Part shown: one piece after another, positions 35,700 to 47,899 of the stretch
Layout: every line of letters starts with the position of its first letter
How positions within the stretch are numbered: the first letter of the stretch is position 1
Notes under the pieces: generated by a model
The model's input: the letters and a program-made list of their open reading frames with translations, nothing else
Databases searched by the model: none
Told to the model about the DNA's origin: nothing
Assembly (NCBI GenBank): GCA_035048485.1
Contig: CM068587.1
Location: forward strand, 46,716,996 to 46,780,995
Reading direction: 5' to 3'
Source of the DNA: Pteria penguin
Lineage: Eukaryota > Mollusca > Bivalvia > Pterioida > Pteriidae
Length of the DNA: 64,000 nucleotides
Program-made: the position numbers and the translations under genes

Positions 35700-35858
35700 A
35701 TGGTTGGTTGGGTGTTGATGTTTAATGTCGCTTTCAGCAAATTTTAAGTCATATTGCATCCTAATAGGTAGCCAGTATAGTGGTGTAATCCGGGAATCGA
35801 ACCCGGATCGTCGGCACCGCAAGTCAAGAGCTTAACCACTGCCCCAAGCTTGCCCCTA
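35700..35858 (-). mobile_element. SINE family 2
   Basis: Tail 'ggttggttgggtg', body with 'gtcgctttcagcaaat', B box complement 'gggaatcgaacccgg', head 'cttaaccactgccccaagc'. Confidence 0.9.
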
Positions 35859-37400
35859 CATACCTGATAGGAGAGTTTACCCACTTGCCATTGGCGATTT
35901 TTGTATGCACATTCAGTAAAAAAAATGTGATATCACGGTTGATATGGAAAAGAAACTGAAATTTCATTAGAGACCAGACTATGATCTGATTTAAACTGAG
36001 AAAAACAACTTTTAACACTGAATGTATTTATTCCATGAGAGACATTGGTATCAACCATATATACAAAAAATCAAAGTTTTTACAACTCAAAAATTTCAAA
36101 TATAGCATATTTCCTTTTTATGCGATATTTGCCAAATACCAACATTTTTAATGGTAGAGAATACCATTTATCTAAAAGCTAGTCAAATATCTCGCATGCA
36201 CTATAAATATCCTACATTTGGGATTTCCAGAAAGATGCAAATGTGTTGGAAATATAATATCATTTCTGTTCTACTTTCAAAATTTGCAGAAGTCACAAAT
36301 ATTCAGGGAACAATAAAATGCCTATGGTAAAATATAATTTTGATTTGTTGATTTATGTCAACCGCAAACTGTTACATAATTTTGTGTACGCAAAGCTGAA
36401 ATTAGTGTAAGCACACATGTCGAAAAAAAGCCCCTAAAGTATTAAATGCTTTATACAGATAATTATACCCGTCAAATATTTACCAACATTTACTACAAGT
36501 TTGCAATTATCTCTGTGTGCAAAACAGTCAATATAATTGCCGTAACATAGATATATTTATTATAGATAATGTATACAGATGTTGACAAAGTATTGAGAAA
36601 CTTCATACAACCGTGCTGGTATCAATCTATTTATATGACCTACGGGAGATTTTACGATGCCGAATATTTCTTTAGCGTACGAAACAGCGCCACCTATAGG
36701 GATCACTTTGTTCGGCGTCTGACTCTCTGTCCATTTGCCCGTCACATAAGCATAGGGACGTGTGGGGGAAGGGGACAGAGAGGCCACACTTTTTTGCTGA
36801 CATTAAAAATAAATAGAAAAAGAACTTATAAAAATCTTTGTTAATATTTGCCATGTATAATTTTCTGTATGAGCATTTAATACTGTAGGAAGGGGTTTTT
36901 ATCATTAAGATCTTATTATCAAAAGAGACACAGAATATCTAAACTGTCGATATGATTTTAGTAGTGTTCTTATTTTCTGGGTAGATTTGTCATAATCTGT
37001 AAGGCAAATCGTTAATAGAAAGTTATTAAAAGAAAGATAACTCTTATCGTAAGATTCTCGCGATGGTCCAGAATTTTAAGAAAGACAGAAATAAAGAAAA
37101 AAAAAAGATAAAAAAGAGTATACTGATTCAAAGATCCACATGGGTCTGATTTGCTCACTAGAGTGCATTGACTGCAAACCCTCTTCCCTTTTTTCTTAAT
37201 ACATCCAGAAAACATATAACATTTCTGTAACTTTAATTTCTCTAGATAAAAACGTGATGCGAAAGCATTATAAGCAATCTACGACAAGAAAGCCAGAGAA
37301 CTACCAGAATATGTGAAAAGCCGCCAAGCTCGGAAAGACATCAAGAAGTATCAAAATATTAAAAAAAACCCCACCAAAACAGAAACCAAAAAACCAAACA
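35859..37400. other. No gene supported
   Basis: Low-GC stretch without repeat structure; short frames only. Confidence 0.4.
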
Positions 37401-37447
37401 ACACACACGCACACACGCACACACGCACACACACACACACACACACA
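37401..37447. repeat. (CA)n microsatellite
   Basis: About 22 CA units, some interrupted by G. Confidence 0.95.
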
Positions 37448-37494
37448 AGCCACTTCTTCAGACACAATTCTAGATCACTTTGACACGATTTCTT

Positions 37495-38835
37495 TGTCGA
37501 TATTGCGTTACCCTGTCCTGGATCCATGGTACCGTCTAGAACCTATATCGCCCTGCCCTTGATCCATGGTACAGTTTTGAACCCATGTTGCCCTGCTCTT
37601 GATCCAGGGTACCGTCTAGTAGCCTTATCGCTCTATCTTAGATGCATGGTACCGTTTTGAACCTATGTTGCCCTGTTCTTGATCCATGGCGCCGTTGTGA
37701 GCCAATGTTGCGCTGTCCTGTATCTATGGTACCGTTTTGAACTCACATCACACTCCCTTGATCCATGGTATCGTCTTGAACCTATATCGCCCTGTTCTGC
37801 TCCATGGTAATGTCTAGAACCCATATCGCCCTGTCCTGCACCCGTGATACTGTTTTGAACCCATATCGTCCTGTCATGGATTCACGGTACCGTCTAGAAC
37901 TCATAATGTCTGTCAGGAATCCATGGTACCGTCTAGAACTCATCTTGCCCTGACCTAGATCCACGGTACCGTCTAGAACTCATCTTGCCCTGTCATGGAT
38001 CCGTCTAGAATTCATCTTTCCCTGTCGTGGATCCATGACACCGTCTAGAAGTCATCTTGCCCTGCCATGGATTCACGGTACCGTCCAGAACTCATCTTGC
38101 CCTGTCATGGATTCACGGTACCGTCTAGAACTCATCTTGCCCTGTCATGGACTCACGGTACCGTCTAGAACTTATCTTGCCCTGTCATGGATTCACGGTA
38201 CCGTCCAGAACTCATCTTGCCCTGCCATGGATCCAAGGTACCGTCTAGAACTCATAATGCCCTGCCATGGATTCATGGTGCCGTCTAGAACTCATATTAC
38301 CCTGTCATGGATTCACGGTACCGTCTAGAACTCATCTTGCCTTGTCATGGATTCACGGTACCGTCCAGAACTCATCTTGCCCTGTCATGGATCCAAGGTA
38401 CCGGTAGAACCCATCTTGCCCTGTCATGGACTCACGGTACCGTCTAGAACTCATCTTGTCCTGTCATGGATTCACGGTACCGTCTAGAACTCATAATGCC
38501 CTGCCATGGATCCAAGGTACCGTCTAGAACTCATAATGCCCTGCTATGGATTCATGGTGTCGTCTAGAACTCATCTTGCCCTGTCATGGATTCACGGTAC
38601 AGTCTAGAACTCATCTTGCCTTGTCATGGATTCACGGTACCGTCCAGAGCTCATCTTGCCCTGCCATGGGTCCAAGGTACCGTCTAGAACTCATAATGTC
38701 TGTCATGGGTCCATGGTACCGTCTAGAACTCATCTTGCCCTGTCATGTATTAACGGTACCGTCCAGAACCCATCTTGCCCTGTCAAGGATCCATACCACC
38801 TGCCAGAACCCATCTTGTCCTGTCCTGATTCCATT
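37495..38835. repeat. 40-bp minisatellite, ~33 copies
   Basis: The unit combines 'gaactcatcttgccctgtca', 'tggattcacggtaccgtcta'. Left copies (37495-37900) are most diverged, central copies nearly identical, a pattern of local homogenisation. The core 'ggtacc' is self-complementary. Open frames across it are repeat products. Confidence 0.96.
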
Positions 38836-40301
38836 CATTCATTGATCTGATCACAGAACAGGGGACCATTAAAACGTAAAAAAAATCGAAAAATTGGAAG
38901 TTAGCAAATGGACAACAAACGAACCGATGGACAAGTGATGCATCGCGCCCACTTGAGCATTCATCCAAAAGGGAAGAAATTTTATAACAAATGTTATGTC
39001 TTGACATAAAATCTGCCCCAATTTGCAAAAAGGGAACCTTTACAGAAATTTAAGAAATCACCCCTGGAAATAATCATGAACAGAATGCTTTGAATAAGAA
39101 AAGAATTGCAGTAAATGTTCGGAATCCAAAGCGCTTATATGGCATACCAGTGCAATTAGGTGACGGTCTCCATAATAGTCCCTATCTATGTATTACATTC
39201 ATGTATTGAAACTGCTAATTATCGTCATTATTTATCTGAAGTACCGGATATATTGTGTAAGTATGTCGCAATTACTCCCAGCATACTCTATAACCTGAAA
39301 TCTACTTTCACTTTTACATATAATTATTTGATTTAATATTATTTGGGAACCTTAACATGTTTTGTCAATTTATTGCAGTTAAGACCGTGGCAATTTATTC
39401 TAAAAACTATTTGAAACTACAAACGAAGGAATAGAAAAAAAAAATCAGTATTAAGCCTCCATCTTTTCAGTTATCTCTCTAAATAAATATATTACGTAAT
39501 ATATGCCAGTCTGGCACATTCAGGGGATTCTCGATGTCGGACTGACTCACATGACCCAGTTTGCACCATATTTGTTTGGGAATAAGTCTCGGGATTTATC
39601 ATTGTTTTGTATGAGGAATCCTGTATACTGAAATTTTATTGTTGCAAGCTGTGGTCATATGAAATCTAAAGGAGAAAAGGAGGCTAATTTTCTGGAGATT
39701 CAGCAACGAATTTCGGCAGTTTATGACTCATATAGTTCTTGTGCTCAAAATATATTTCAGCAAAGATGCATTATGGTCTATGATAAACATCGAGTATATC
39801 CCCCAGGTGATTCTCGGAATGTTTCGGGGATTATCTACAAGAATAAAGGATTATAAATCCTGTTGTTTGCATCCGGTGATAAAACTTATAAAGTCTGCAG
39901 AACATGCCTCAAAGCAGCAGGGCACACCAAAAGTCAAATATATAAAGCCAAAGGTTTAATTGATGTAAACTCTCGCGAGGTTCGAGAATTGATTGATGGA
40001 AATATCGCATGTTGTGTAATAGGCAATCACACCATGATATCCCAATGAACATGTATCGAAAATCAATACAAGGGGATTTAACACAGACAGGAAATGACGT
40101 ATGTGAATGTCTTTATACTTCTTACGCATATTTTTTATACTGCCAAAATGAAACAAATATGATAATATAATATCTGGTACAAAGCTTCACAGGATATGGA
40201 TGTTTGCACAAAAGCTATGAAGGTACAAACATCTGGAACAATCCATCCACTCTTTTCCATTTGTGGAAAAGAGGAAGTTTTACCCAAAAGATCACTTTCA
40301 A
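38836..40301. other. No gene supported
   Basis: Short frames at 39659-40048 show no recognisable domain. Confidence 0.4.
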
Positions 40302-40310
40302 CTATTTAGT

Positions 40311-40678
40311 CATCTTCGCAAGCCAAGGCTTCGTTTCGTTCTACTGCACTACGCCTTGGCGGATTTCGTAATAAAACACAAGATTTTTAAAAGCGCCGCC
40401 TGTAGGATAATAGAAGTTACCTCCCTTATGAATAATTATAATTGACCAATCAGAGCGATCTTAGCAAAATCGACAGAAATAGCAAATGTAAACAATGGCG
40501 ATGTCGAAAGTGCTCGAGAGATTTAACATAGATAAACTTCAAGACTTCCAAAAAGATGCGATCGATGCTATCTTACAAGATATGGACACATTTGTGGCTA
40601 CTAGAACTGGGAGTGGAAAATCTCATATATGAGATCGTAGTGCAGTAGAACGAAACGAAGCCTTGGCTTGCGAAGATG
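40311..40678. mobile_element. 368-bp transposon with perfect 43-bp inverted ends and 9-bp target duplication
   Basis: The inverted ends 40311-40353 and 40636-40678 match at all 43 positions and begin 'catcttcgcaagccaaggct'. CTATTTAGT flanks both sides (40302-40310, 40679-40687). The inside holds an AT-rich leader and a helicase-like start of frame. Perfect ends indicate recent movement by an active partner elsewhere. A 9-bp duplication suits Mutator-like elements; helicase-bearing Academ relatives are another option. Superfamily unassigned. Confidence 0.92.
40495..40632 (+). CDS. N-terminal fragment of a RecQ/DEAD-like SF2 helicase inside the transposon
   Basis: The frame opens with ATG at 40495 and stops with TGA at 40630, giving 45 codons. 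LERFNIDKLQDFQKDAIDAI resembles the lead-in of SF2 helicases, in which a conserved phenylalanine and glutamine precede the first helix, and TRTGSGKS (residues 37-44) is a Walker A P-loop that would bind ATP phosphate. Everything after the P-loop, including the DEAH box, is missing, and the frame ends four bases before the right inverted end. It is either an internally deleted remnant of a larger element that encodes a helicase or a captured host exon. It cannot be an active helicase; a short peptide could be made. Confidence 0.75.
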   Translation: MAMSKVLERFNIDKLQDFQKDAIDAILQDMDTFVATRTGSGKSHI

Positions 40679-40748
40679 CTATTTAGTATAGATAGAACCT
40701 CCTTTTCTTTCAAATTCTTCCAATTAACACATGTTTTTGTCTTTAAAA

Positions 40749-40952
40749 AAGCTGTTTGTGAAACACTAATCCTCCCCCGGCAACACCAAAGTCTAAAAAG
40801 TTATTTTTAGCGTGAAGATCATTGTCAAGGTCTAAAGGTCATTGACCTTGGTGTCATTTGAAAGGGCTTCATTACAATGTAGTCGAGTACGCATGTCTAA
40901 TATGAAGTCTCTATCCCTCATAGTTCAAAAGTTATATCTATCGATCCGGGGG
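40749..40952 (+). repeat. Dispersed repeat, copy 2 (longer)
   Basis: Same element as 13049-13172, here with an additional 'gtctaatatgaagtctctat' portion before 'gatccgggg'. Confidence 0.72.
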
Positions 40953-41494
40953 CATAAAATGATGTCCATTAACAATAATTTCTGGATGCGCCCCTGATCA
41001 TTAAATTTCTACACTCAATATACTTATTTAACATAGCACGTATCTATAAATTTCTAGAAAGGGATCGCCTCAAGACATACTTCACATAAATATAAATCAA
41101 AAGGATGTATAGGTCTATAAATAGAATGTTTATTTATAATATGCTCCGACTTGTTACATTTGTCATAGGTTATTGATGGTAATCAAATGTAGGTCACGAT
41201 ACCACTTAATTTTGACTTAGAAAAGTGCTCGTCAAAACAACCTTTTGCTTATCTTATGTACACAAACTTGCAATTCTTTGATAATTTAAAAGAGCATGTG
41301 ATAAGTGTTTCTCGGGTAACGATTACACACTGCAATATTGCCTAGCGTGAGAAAGGAGTTTTATATTCAATGTGCAAAACGTCCTTTGTATGACAGGAAA
41401 GGAAAACACTCGTCAGAGAAAAACCGCCATGGACATGCCGAGCAAACAGGAATTATGCACACATATTGAAAGCATTTAATTCATACCTGACCTT
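40953..41494. other. No feature seen
   Basis: AT-rich spacer. Confidence 0.4.
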
Positions 41495-41578
41495 ATATAT
41501 AAATATATATTTCTGTATAATATTGATATTCGATCTATAAGCTGTATTGCTTTTGATGAATAAACTATACTATACTAA
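41495..41578 (+). mobile_element. LINE 3' end only
   Basis: 'gatctataagctgta' and 'gcttttgatgaataaac' match the 3' untranslated region of the minus-strand copy near 17060, and the 'ctatactatacta' tail matches that of the copy at 4206. A severely 5'-truncated insertion. Confidence 0.65.
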
Positions 41579-41588
41579 GAATAAGCAG

Positions 41589-41700
41589 ATATCACAAAAA
41601 TATTCGATTATACTGCAGGTACGCTACCGACTTAAGACGGTCAACCGACGCGACAACGTCACTCGATAGGTGTGGTTAACCGGTTCACGGTCCCACATTT
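41589..41700 (-). repeat. Three-copy block 'CCGTAAACCGGTTAACCACACC', copy 1
   Basis: Minus-strand copy with 'gaccgtgaaccggttaacc' and 'ccgtcttaagtcggta', related to 55401-55515 and 58497-58596. It directly abuts the LINE tail. Confidence 0.75.
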
Positions 41701-41770
41701 CCAATCACAACAGAAGCAGTACGCATTTAATCATCTTTAAATAATCGTAATAAATAATTCTATTATTATG

Positions 41771-42142
41771 ACAATCTCATTAAAACCATATCTTTATTCT
41801 GCTTCTCTATTTGTCCCATTGGTTATAAGATCTGGTGGAAACCCGTAAGGGGTCACGTTCTAGTGAAAGCTGATTTTCAGCCAATCAGTGGATCAGCTAC
41901 AAATTTCTAGGCATTAAATTATTATGTTTCATAACGTAGTTTTTGAATAGTGTTTGTTACATATTGCGTCACTTGCACGTGCCTAGCCGAGGCATTAATT
42001 GGCTACGAGAAATAATGGTTTCGGTGACTGAGACGTCATTAGAGGTCACCAGAACATGACCCCTTACGGGGTTTTACCAGATCTTTATCCGCAATGGAAC
42101 AAATAGAGAAGAGGAATAAAGATATGGTTTTAATCAGATTGT
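41771..42142. mobile_element. MITE with ~90-bp inverted ends
   Basis: The left end 'acaatctcattaaaaccat' pairs with the right end 'atggttttaatcagattgt', continuing through 'tctctatttgt' and 'ccgtaaggggtca' with few mismatches. AT-rich similar bases flank both ends (tattattat/tattatata). A shortened relative lies at 55781-55881. Confidence 0.85.
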
Positions 42143-42194
42143 TATTATATAAATGGAAATCACACTTCATTAAGGTATCCAAAAATACTCTTAA

Positions 42195-42437
42195 TTGATT
42201 AATTATTATTTTACGTCACTCCACAATCATTTCACGTATATGATGGCATCTGCTTGATGCATTGCATAGAAATTTCTACCTTTGCAATGGAACCACCCGA
42301 AGCAGTGAGGAATCATTTACGTATCACGCCTACCATAACACGGGACCTCGTTTTTACTGTCTCATCCGAAAGACAGGACGCCGATGTGCCCACGCCGGGA
42401 GTAGAACCGAGCACCCAACTGGGTGAACAACACCGGT
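42195..42437 (-). mobile_element. SINE family 1, head damaged
   Basis: Tail 'gattaattatta', 'gcatctgcttgatgcattgc', core 'ttttactgtctcatccgaa'. The tRNA-like head is shortened after 'gggtgaacaacaccgg'. Confidence 0.88.
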
Positions 42438-42554
42438 TTTATTCTCAATTAAATACAAACATATGATACTACCATGATTTTGCACACAATAAGTAAACTA
42501 AGCCGCGAACAGTTCATATTTCGACTTGCTGTAACGAACCAATACGACCTTATT

Positions 42555-42668
42555 TTGGTAAAATTTTCCGACCAAAAAAAAAGGGGGGGGGGGGTTGCGG
42601 CCGCCAATGCTGATGTATCGCACAGGAATTTCAACTGTGCAATCGATGCAGTGGCGGATCTGTTACAC
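42555..42668. mobile_element. MITE remnant, 'tggcggatct' family
   Basis: Contains 'aaaattttccgaccaaaaa', a G run and 'gcagtggcggatct', all shared with 52374-52534 and 60084-60280, but out of the usual order; probably a rearranged copy. Confidence 0.5.
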
Positions 42669-43635
42669 GCCAATGTTTAACATGACTTTTATTCTTTCTC
42701 ACGCGAAACAAAGAATACCGGTAGAATTCAACCCGAGGCCTTTCGACCACGCGACAACCACTACAGTAAAGACGTCTTCCAGTAAGTTGTAGATAGTTAT
42801 TTAAATCTAACGAAATGTAACACGCCTTGTATTTTCCACTGCAGGATCGTAGGAATTGAGGAGGAGGGACTTTTTGGCCGATCATGGGCAGATTTTTCAT
42901 CGCTTTAAAAAACGCAACGAAATTCAAGTTTTGCCCCCCCCCCTTGCTTGTTTTAAATGTTTCCTTAAGTTTTTGATTTTTGAATTAATAATAATTTTCC
43001 TGTAATATTTTGAAATACATTATGTTTTCATGGAAAAACCCGCAGAAATAAACAAACTTAGGCAAAAAATCTGTTACTCCTAAATCTATCTTCGTGTATC
43101 GTCAAATATTTACCGGGTTTTTTGTACGTTCTTTTTAAAATAAAACGCACCTATGCACTTCAAAGGTAGCCGTCGCTGTATCACTATAATAAGTGTGTAG
43201 TGGTCTGTGGTTTTCATGATAATATCTTTAAGACAACAATACATTATAACTACAATGATATGCGACTTCCGCATTATGTTAAACGAGTATAAAAGTACAT
43301 TAACATTAGGGCATTTAGGGCGATTCAATTATACACCTGCGAAATACATTAACCTAATGCACAACATGTACATAAAGCTGACCTTACGTAACTGCTACTT
43401 TTGTTTGTATTGAGACAAGGGTTTTGACGTCGCGGTATGTCTTTGATATGACACGAGACGCATTAGTTCTGTACTTAGTGCTTATTGAAGCATATCATAC
43501 ATTCATGCACAACGTGTTCTTCGAAATTTGAACAAGGAAATGTCGCGTTAACTGCAAACGTTTTCTTGTTTGCTTAAAAGAAGGGGGAACCCTATGTGTT
43601 ATTTCTCTGTAAATTTTCTCTGAAACTTTGATTTT
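42669..43635. other. No gene supported
   Basis: C run at 42932-42941; no supported frame. Confidence 0.4.
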
Positions 43636-43845
43636 TAAAAAGGTAACCGAGTGGGTTGAAGCCGCTCACCTTTATGAAGCTTAGGCTCGAATCCTCGACT
43701 GGGAAATGGGGGATGGGGAGGGGGGGGGGGGGGGTGGCGCCTCGAATGGACTTGCCGGAAGTCGGCGGTTTGCTCTGGGAGTTCCGGTTTCCTCCGTCAC
43801 TTAACCTTGGTTTCCACCATATAAGTGAAATATATAAATGAAATA
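43636..43845 (+). mobile_element. SINE family 3 (different core)
   Basis: tRNA-like head 'gtgggttgaagccgctcacc' with B box 'ggctcgaatcctcg', then 'cttgccggaagtcggcggtt' and 'ggtttcctccgtcact', ending 'ccatataagtgaaatat'. This wording is familiar from invertebrate SINEs, but the name is unverified. A G run at 43710-43735 interrupts it. Confidence 0.7.
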
Positions 43846-44162
43846 ATATAAATGAAACCGAAAAAAATGTACTGAAGTTATTCTTTTGGGTGAAATCTTA
43901 GGAAGGATATCTCTTAAACATCACCCCCATATGTAACCATACATTTTCTACAAAATGAAAAAAAAAATCCCCAAAACTGGTAACTAGAATAGCGCTAAGT
44001 CTAGAATCCCCACATGTGACCTTGCCTTTTGACCTTTAATCTTAAAAATCAAAAGTATTGTTGTTCACATCATAAACGAGAGGTTATGTCGAGTCTGCAG
44101 CACCACTCGTGTATACAAAGGAAGATATGGTTACCATGGAAGCCGTATTGTATTATATTATA
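43846..44162. other. No feature seen
   Basis: AT-rich spacer between SINEs. Confidence 0.4.
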
Positions 44163-44425
44163 CTGATTGATTAGTATTTTACGTCACTCCAAGGTTATTT
44201 CACGTATATGGTGACGGCATCTGTCCGATACATTGCATAGAAATGTATACTTTTGCAACGGACCCACCCGAAGCAGTGAGGGATCTTATGCCTGCCGCGC
44301 CTACCGTGACACGGGACTTCGGTTTTTACTGTCTCGCCCGAAAGACAAGAACACCGGTGTGCCAACGGCGGGAATCGAACCCGGGAACTCTAGGTCACGA
44401 GCCGAGAACAAGGCCACACCGGCTT
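44163..44425 (-). mobile_element. SINE family 1
   Basis: Tail 'gattgattagta', core 'ggtttttactgtctcgcccg', B box complement 'ggaatcgaacccggg', head 'aggccacaccggc' with a short deletion after 'cgagccgag'. Confidence 0.92.
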
Positions 44426-45254
44426 TGTTATGTTATACATCCCGGTACTCGCGCATATAATTATAAGATCATTTCTGCACAGTTTCATCAAAATTGATAT
44501 CAAAATGAATGAGACAATCAATCGATAGGACTTTCAAGATGACGGCCATGTTCCCATACTGGATTACACAGTACCACGGATATCTAAAGTATCTTAAATG
44601 GAGAATCCCTGTAAAGTTTCATCAAAGTGACTGTAGGAATGGGTGACAAAATCACGCTATAAAAACTTACGACTTCAATTGTGGAGTACGTAACAACATA
44701 TCTTCGCTGCTTTAGTTCGTACTGTATACAGATTAGACAATTTCTTTTGTCAGAATCACCAAAACACCAAGTTTCTAGAACATCTTAAAAAGCAGATCTT
44801 GAGGATAAAAAGATATCACTAAGTGTTTAAACCATTTCTATCCATTGCTTACTTTAAAATTCAAATTATCGTATCTAACAGTAAAAGAAATGAAATGAAA
44901 TACACACCTTCCAGAAACGAACGATCCATAAAAATAAAATCAGACAGAACTCTTACGGTTACAGTTTCAACTCTTAGTCATGACAATGAATAAAGCACTC
45001 GTGAGTGACCCTGAATTGTAACTCCTTATCTGACCTCTTCGTGAAGACTGCGATAGTATCTCTTACATTACCATAATATAGGGTTATATCTGATATACTA
45101 CATGTAGTACTAAACATTTCGTTTGTAAAGTATTTACACGGTTCTTTGCGATAACTCTTAGGTTGCATTGCAGATATCTTGATAGAAATTCTGGGAACGA
45201 ACTGCTCGTATACTGAAAAGTCTCTTCTGCTCTCCATTTGTTGAAGTTCCAATT
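44426..45254. other. No feature seen
   Basis: No supported gene. Confidence 0.4.
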
Positions 45255-45402
45255 AAACCTGCTTAACGACCACCTGTATTAAGCAATCACCTGTCTTTAA
45301 CCAATTCATGTTCTTTGTTCAAAATCAACCTGCATTAAAAGACCGCCTACCTTAAGTCACTCTTCCACCTTTCGTTTGGTGGTCGCTTGAAACAGGTTTC
45401 AC
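45255..45402. mobile_element. Small MITE with 'aaacctg' inverted ends
   Basis: Left 'aaacctgcttaacgaccacc' against right 'ggtggtcgcttgaaacagg' plus 'ttt', an imperfect terminal inverted repeat around the 'gaccacctgt' wording seen at 7345 and 22770. Confidence 0.65.
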
Positions 45403-45694
45403 TGCACATTGTGATAAATAAAGGGAAAATGACAACATGAAGATTTTTGAAGTTACAAAATAGTTATACAAAACACATTTTAAAGTTACAATATACATGT
45501 AGTTATACAAAATAAATTTTGAAGGATATCTTGTTTGATGAGCATCAAAGTATACATAGTTTTAGAAAGAGATTCAGGATGTAATTGCAAATTTCTCGAT
45601 TACCGTTAAGGAATTTGATCGGTGGGAAAGTACTTCTCTTGAAATATAGAACTAACAGCCATGTTGACAAAACAATAAAATCGTATGAATACTC
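45403..45694. other. No feature seen
   Basis: AT-rich spacer. Confidence 0.35.
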
Positions 45695-45885
45695 ATTGGC
45701 GAATTTGGAGGGGGTTACACTCTTTCTCCCCCCCCCCCCTCCCTTTTGGTCGGAAAAGACCGAAAAAAGTCATTTTCGACAATTTTCAGAGCTTCAACCC
45801 CCTTTCCATACAGAATAGTGCAAAGCATTAGTTATGGGAGACTGCAGCCCCCCACCCCTTTTCAAAAATTACTAGATCCGTCTAT
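45695..45885. mobile_element. hAT-like MITE, 'tggcggatct' family
   Basis: Left 'attggcgaatttggagggg', right 'actagatccgtctatgatg', with 'ttttggtcggaaaag' inside. Ends are diverged. Confidence 0.6.
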
Positions 45886-47040
45886 GATGCTGTATGATTT
45901 AAAGTAAGACAGCTCTGCAAGAGATAAATATCAATTCTACACAATATCACCACAATAATTCTAAATTACTCTTAAACAACTTACAATATCTAATACTAGG
46001 AAATACAGAAAAGTCCCACGAAACATGAACATACATGTAGATCATTATATGACTTTGATCATAGCCATCTCCGATTGGCAAACAACATCCGACAAATCAT
46101 CTCGTCACTTTCTATCAGAAGAGAAAAGATTCGCAGAACATTACCAAGGACTGAAAAGAAAAAATGCATTGAGGTGGGTTTTCACTAAATCAGGGTGTTA
46201 ACGTAAACTTACCTTTTACTTATCTCGTTGTGTGTTTCCTTAGATGCATCTTTCGACGACGGGGGAATGTCCTGTTTATGTGGCTGAAACAGCGTCGACC
46301 TAAAATGCAACATACACTAAATGAAGCTTACAATAAATATACCGCTGGCAAAGGCAGTCGATTTTACATATTCATTCGCCCCCTTAAATACCTTATAAAT
46401 AGAGGTTACATAATTTTCGTTGAACTGATGGAAAGTCCAAACGAATTATCAGTGACGAGCTCGATCTGCGAGTTTTCAGATATACGTTCATATCTCACTG
46501 AAATTCGTCTGGTACGTTTCACTTCCCCTTTTCGTATATTTCCTACTGTACTAGCCTAAACAACAATGAGAAAAAAATTTTGTGTCCACACGTGCGTGAT
46601 AATATACATTTTTCCCAACCTCATACTCATTCTAACAAAACGTGGCAATAAAACAGACGTCACCTTTCAGTTTAACCCCTGCGTCCACTTTTCTCAGTAC
46701 TTAGTCTATTGTCCATGCAATACACACCGCTGTAAATAGCAATGGTCTTCTGATATACAATCGTGTACTTTTCTATGTATGTATTTTAGCTGGGCTAGCA
46801 CGATAACGAAACTGGGTCAGGTTTGTTTGTTTTGTCGGTGCTCAGTCCTCCTACAAAACAGCCTGCCAACAGATACGGCGATGGCGGCACCTGTCATGGT
46901 GCATGTTATAAATGTTAGTTTTATTGTTAAGCAACTACGCTACAAATCGCAAAGGATTTCTATAGTTCTCTTCCTTAGAGAATGACCATTTTATTCTGGG
47001 AGAAAAATTGTTGGTTTCTTTTTTCAAGGCAGATTATTTT
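45886..47040. other. No gene supported
   Basis: A frame at 46230-46559 follows an acceptor-like 'tttccttag' but has no recognisable domain. Confidence 0.35.
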
Positions 47041-47090
47041 ATTTTCTACGGAAGCGTATTGCTGCCAAAGTGAAAATTATTTTTTGGATG

Positions 47091-47545
47091 CTAAGTCGTA
47101 CGTACGAGATAATAAGTCGTACGTACGAGATAATAAGTCGTACGTACGACATACTAAGTCGTACGTACGACATACTAAGTCGTACGTACGAGATACTAAG
47201 TCGTACGTACGAGATACTAAGTCGTACGTACGACATACTAAGTCGTACGTACGAGATACTAAGTCGTACGTACGAGATACTAAGTCGTACGTGCGACATA
47301 CTAAGTCGTACGTACGAGATAATAAGTCGTACGTACGAGATAATAAGTCGTACGTACGAGATAATAAGTCGTACGTACAACATACTAAGTCGTACGTACG
47401 AGATACTAAGTCGTACGTACGACATACTAAGTCGTACGTACGAGTTAAAAAGTCGTAAGTACGAGATATTATGTCGTACGTACGACATACTAAGTCGTAC
47501 GTACGACATACTAAGTCGTGCGTACGGGATAGTAAGTCGTACTCA
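47091..47545. repeat. 21-bp palindromic array, 22 copies
   Basis: The unit is 'taagtcgtacgtacgaga' plus 'tac'; it contains the perfect 12-bp palindrome TCGTACGTACGA. Variants differ at one position (gagata or gacata). Because 21 is a multiple of three, four frames stay open and give repeated SRTYEIL- or KSYVRDT-type peptides; these are not genes. Confidence 0.97.
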
Positions 47546-47899
47546 GGAGCGGAGTTAATGGAGCGCATTCGGCATACAGTCATATATGTATATATCCATA
47601 CAGTTTTATTTACTGAATAATAACTGAGTATTGGGAAATATGCTTCCCGATATTCAGTCAATAACCTTTTTATTACATATACTGAGCTAAAAACAGCATC
47701 CACTGTATACAATTTGAGTTATTTTTTAAACTGTAAATGCTATATTTTTCAAATTGGTATATAAGTAAATTATACATCTTATGATAACATTCAACAATTT
47801 TATCAAAATTTGATAAGCATTTCACTGATAACAGGCAGAGAAAGGTGTAAGGGGTCATTTCAGGAAAAGACAAAATTCTGATTGGAATCAAAAGATAGC

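Noticed and set aside
38035..38850. Possible repetitive secreted protein (frames near 100 codons)
   Set aside because: Frames follow the 40-bp minisatellite, whose length is not a multiple of three, and change reading with each copy.
46230..46559. Exon after 'tttccttag' acceptor-like sequence
   Set aside because: No recognisable domain and no matching donor; the frame looks random.
47039..47712. Long open frames on both strands with 7-residue peptide repeats
   Set aside because: The 21-bp unit is divisible by three and has no stop in four frames, so openness is automatic and says nothing about coding.
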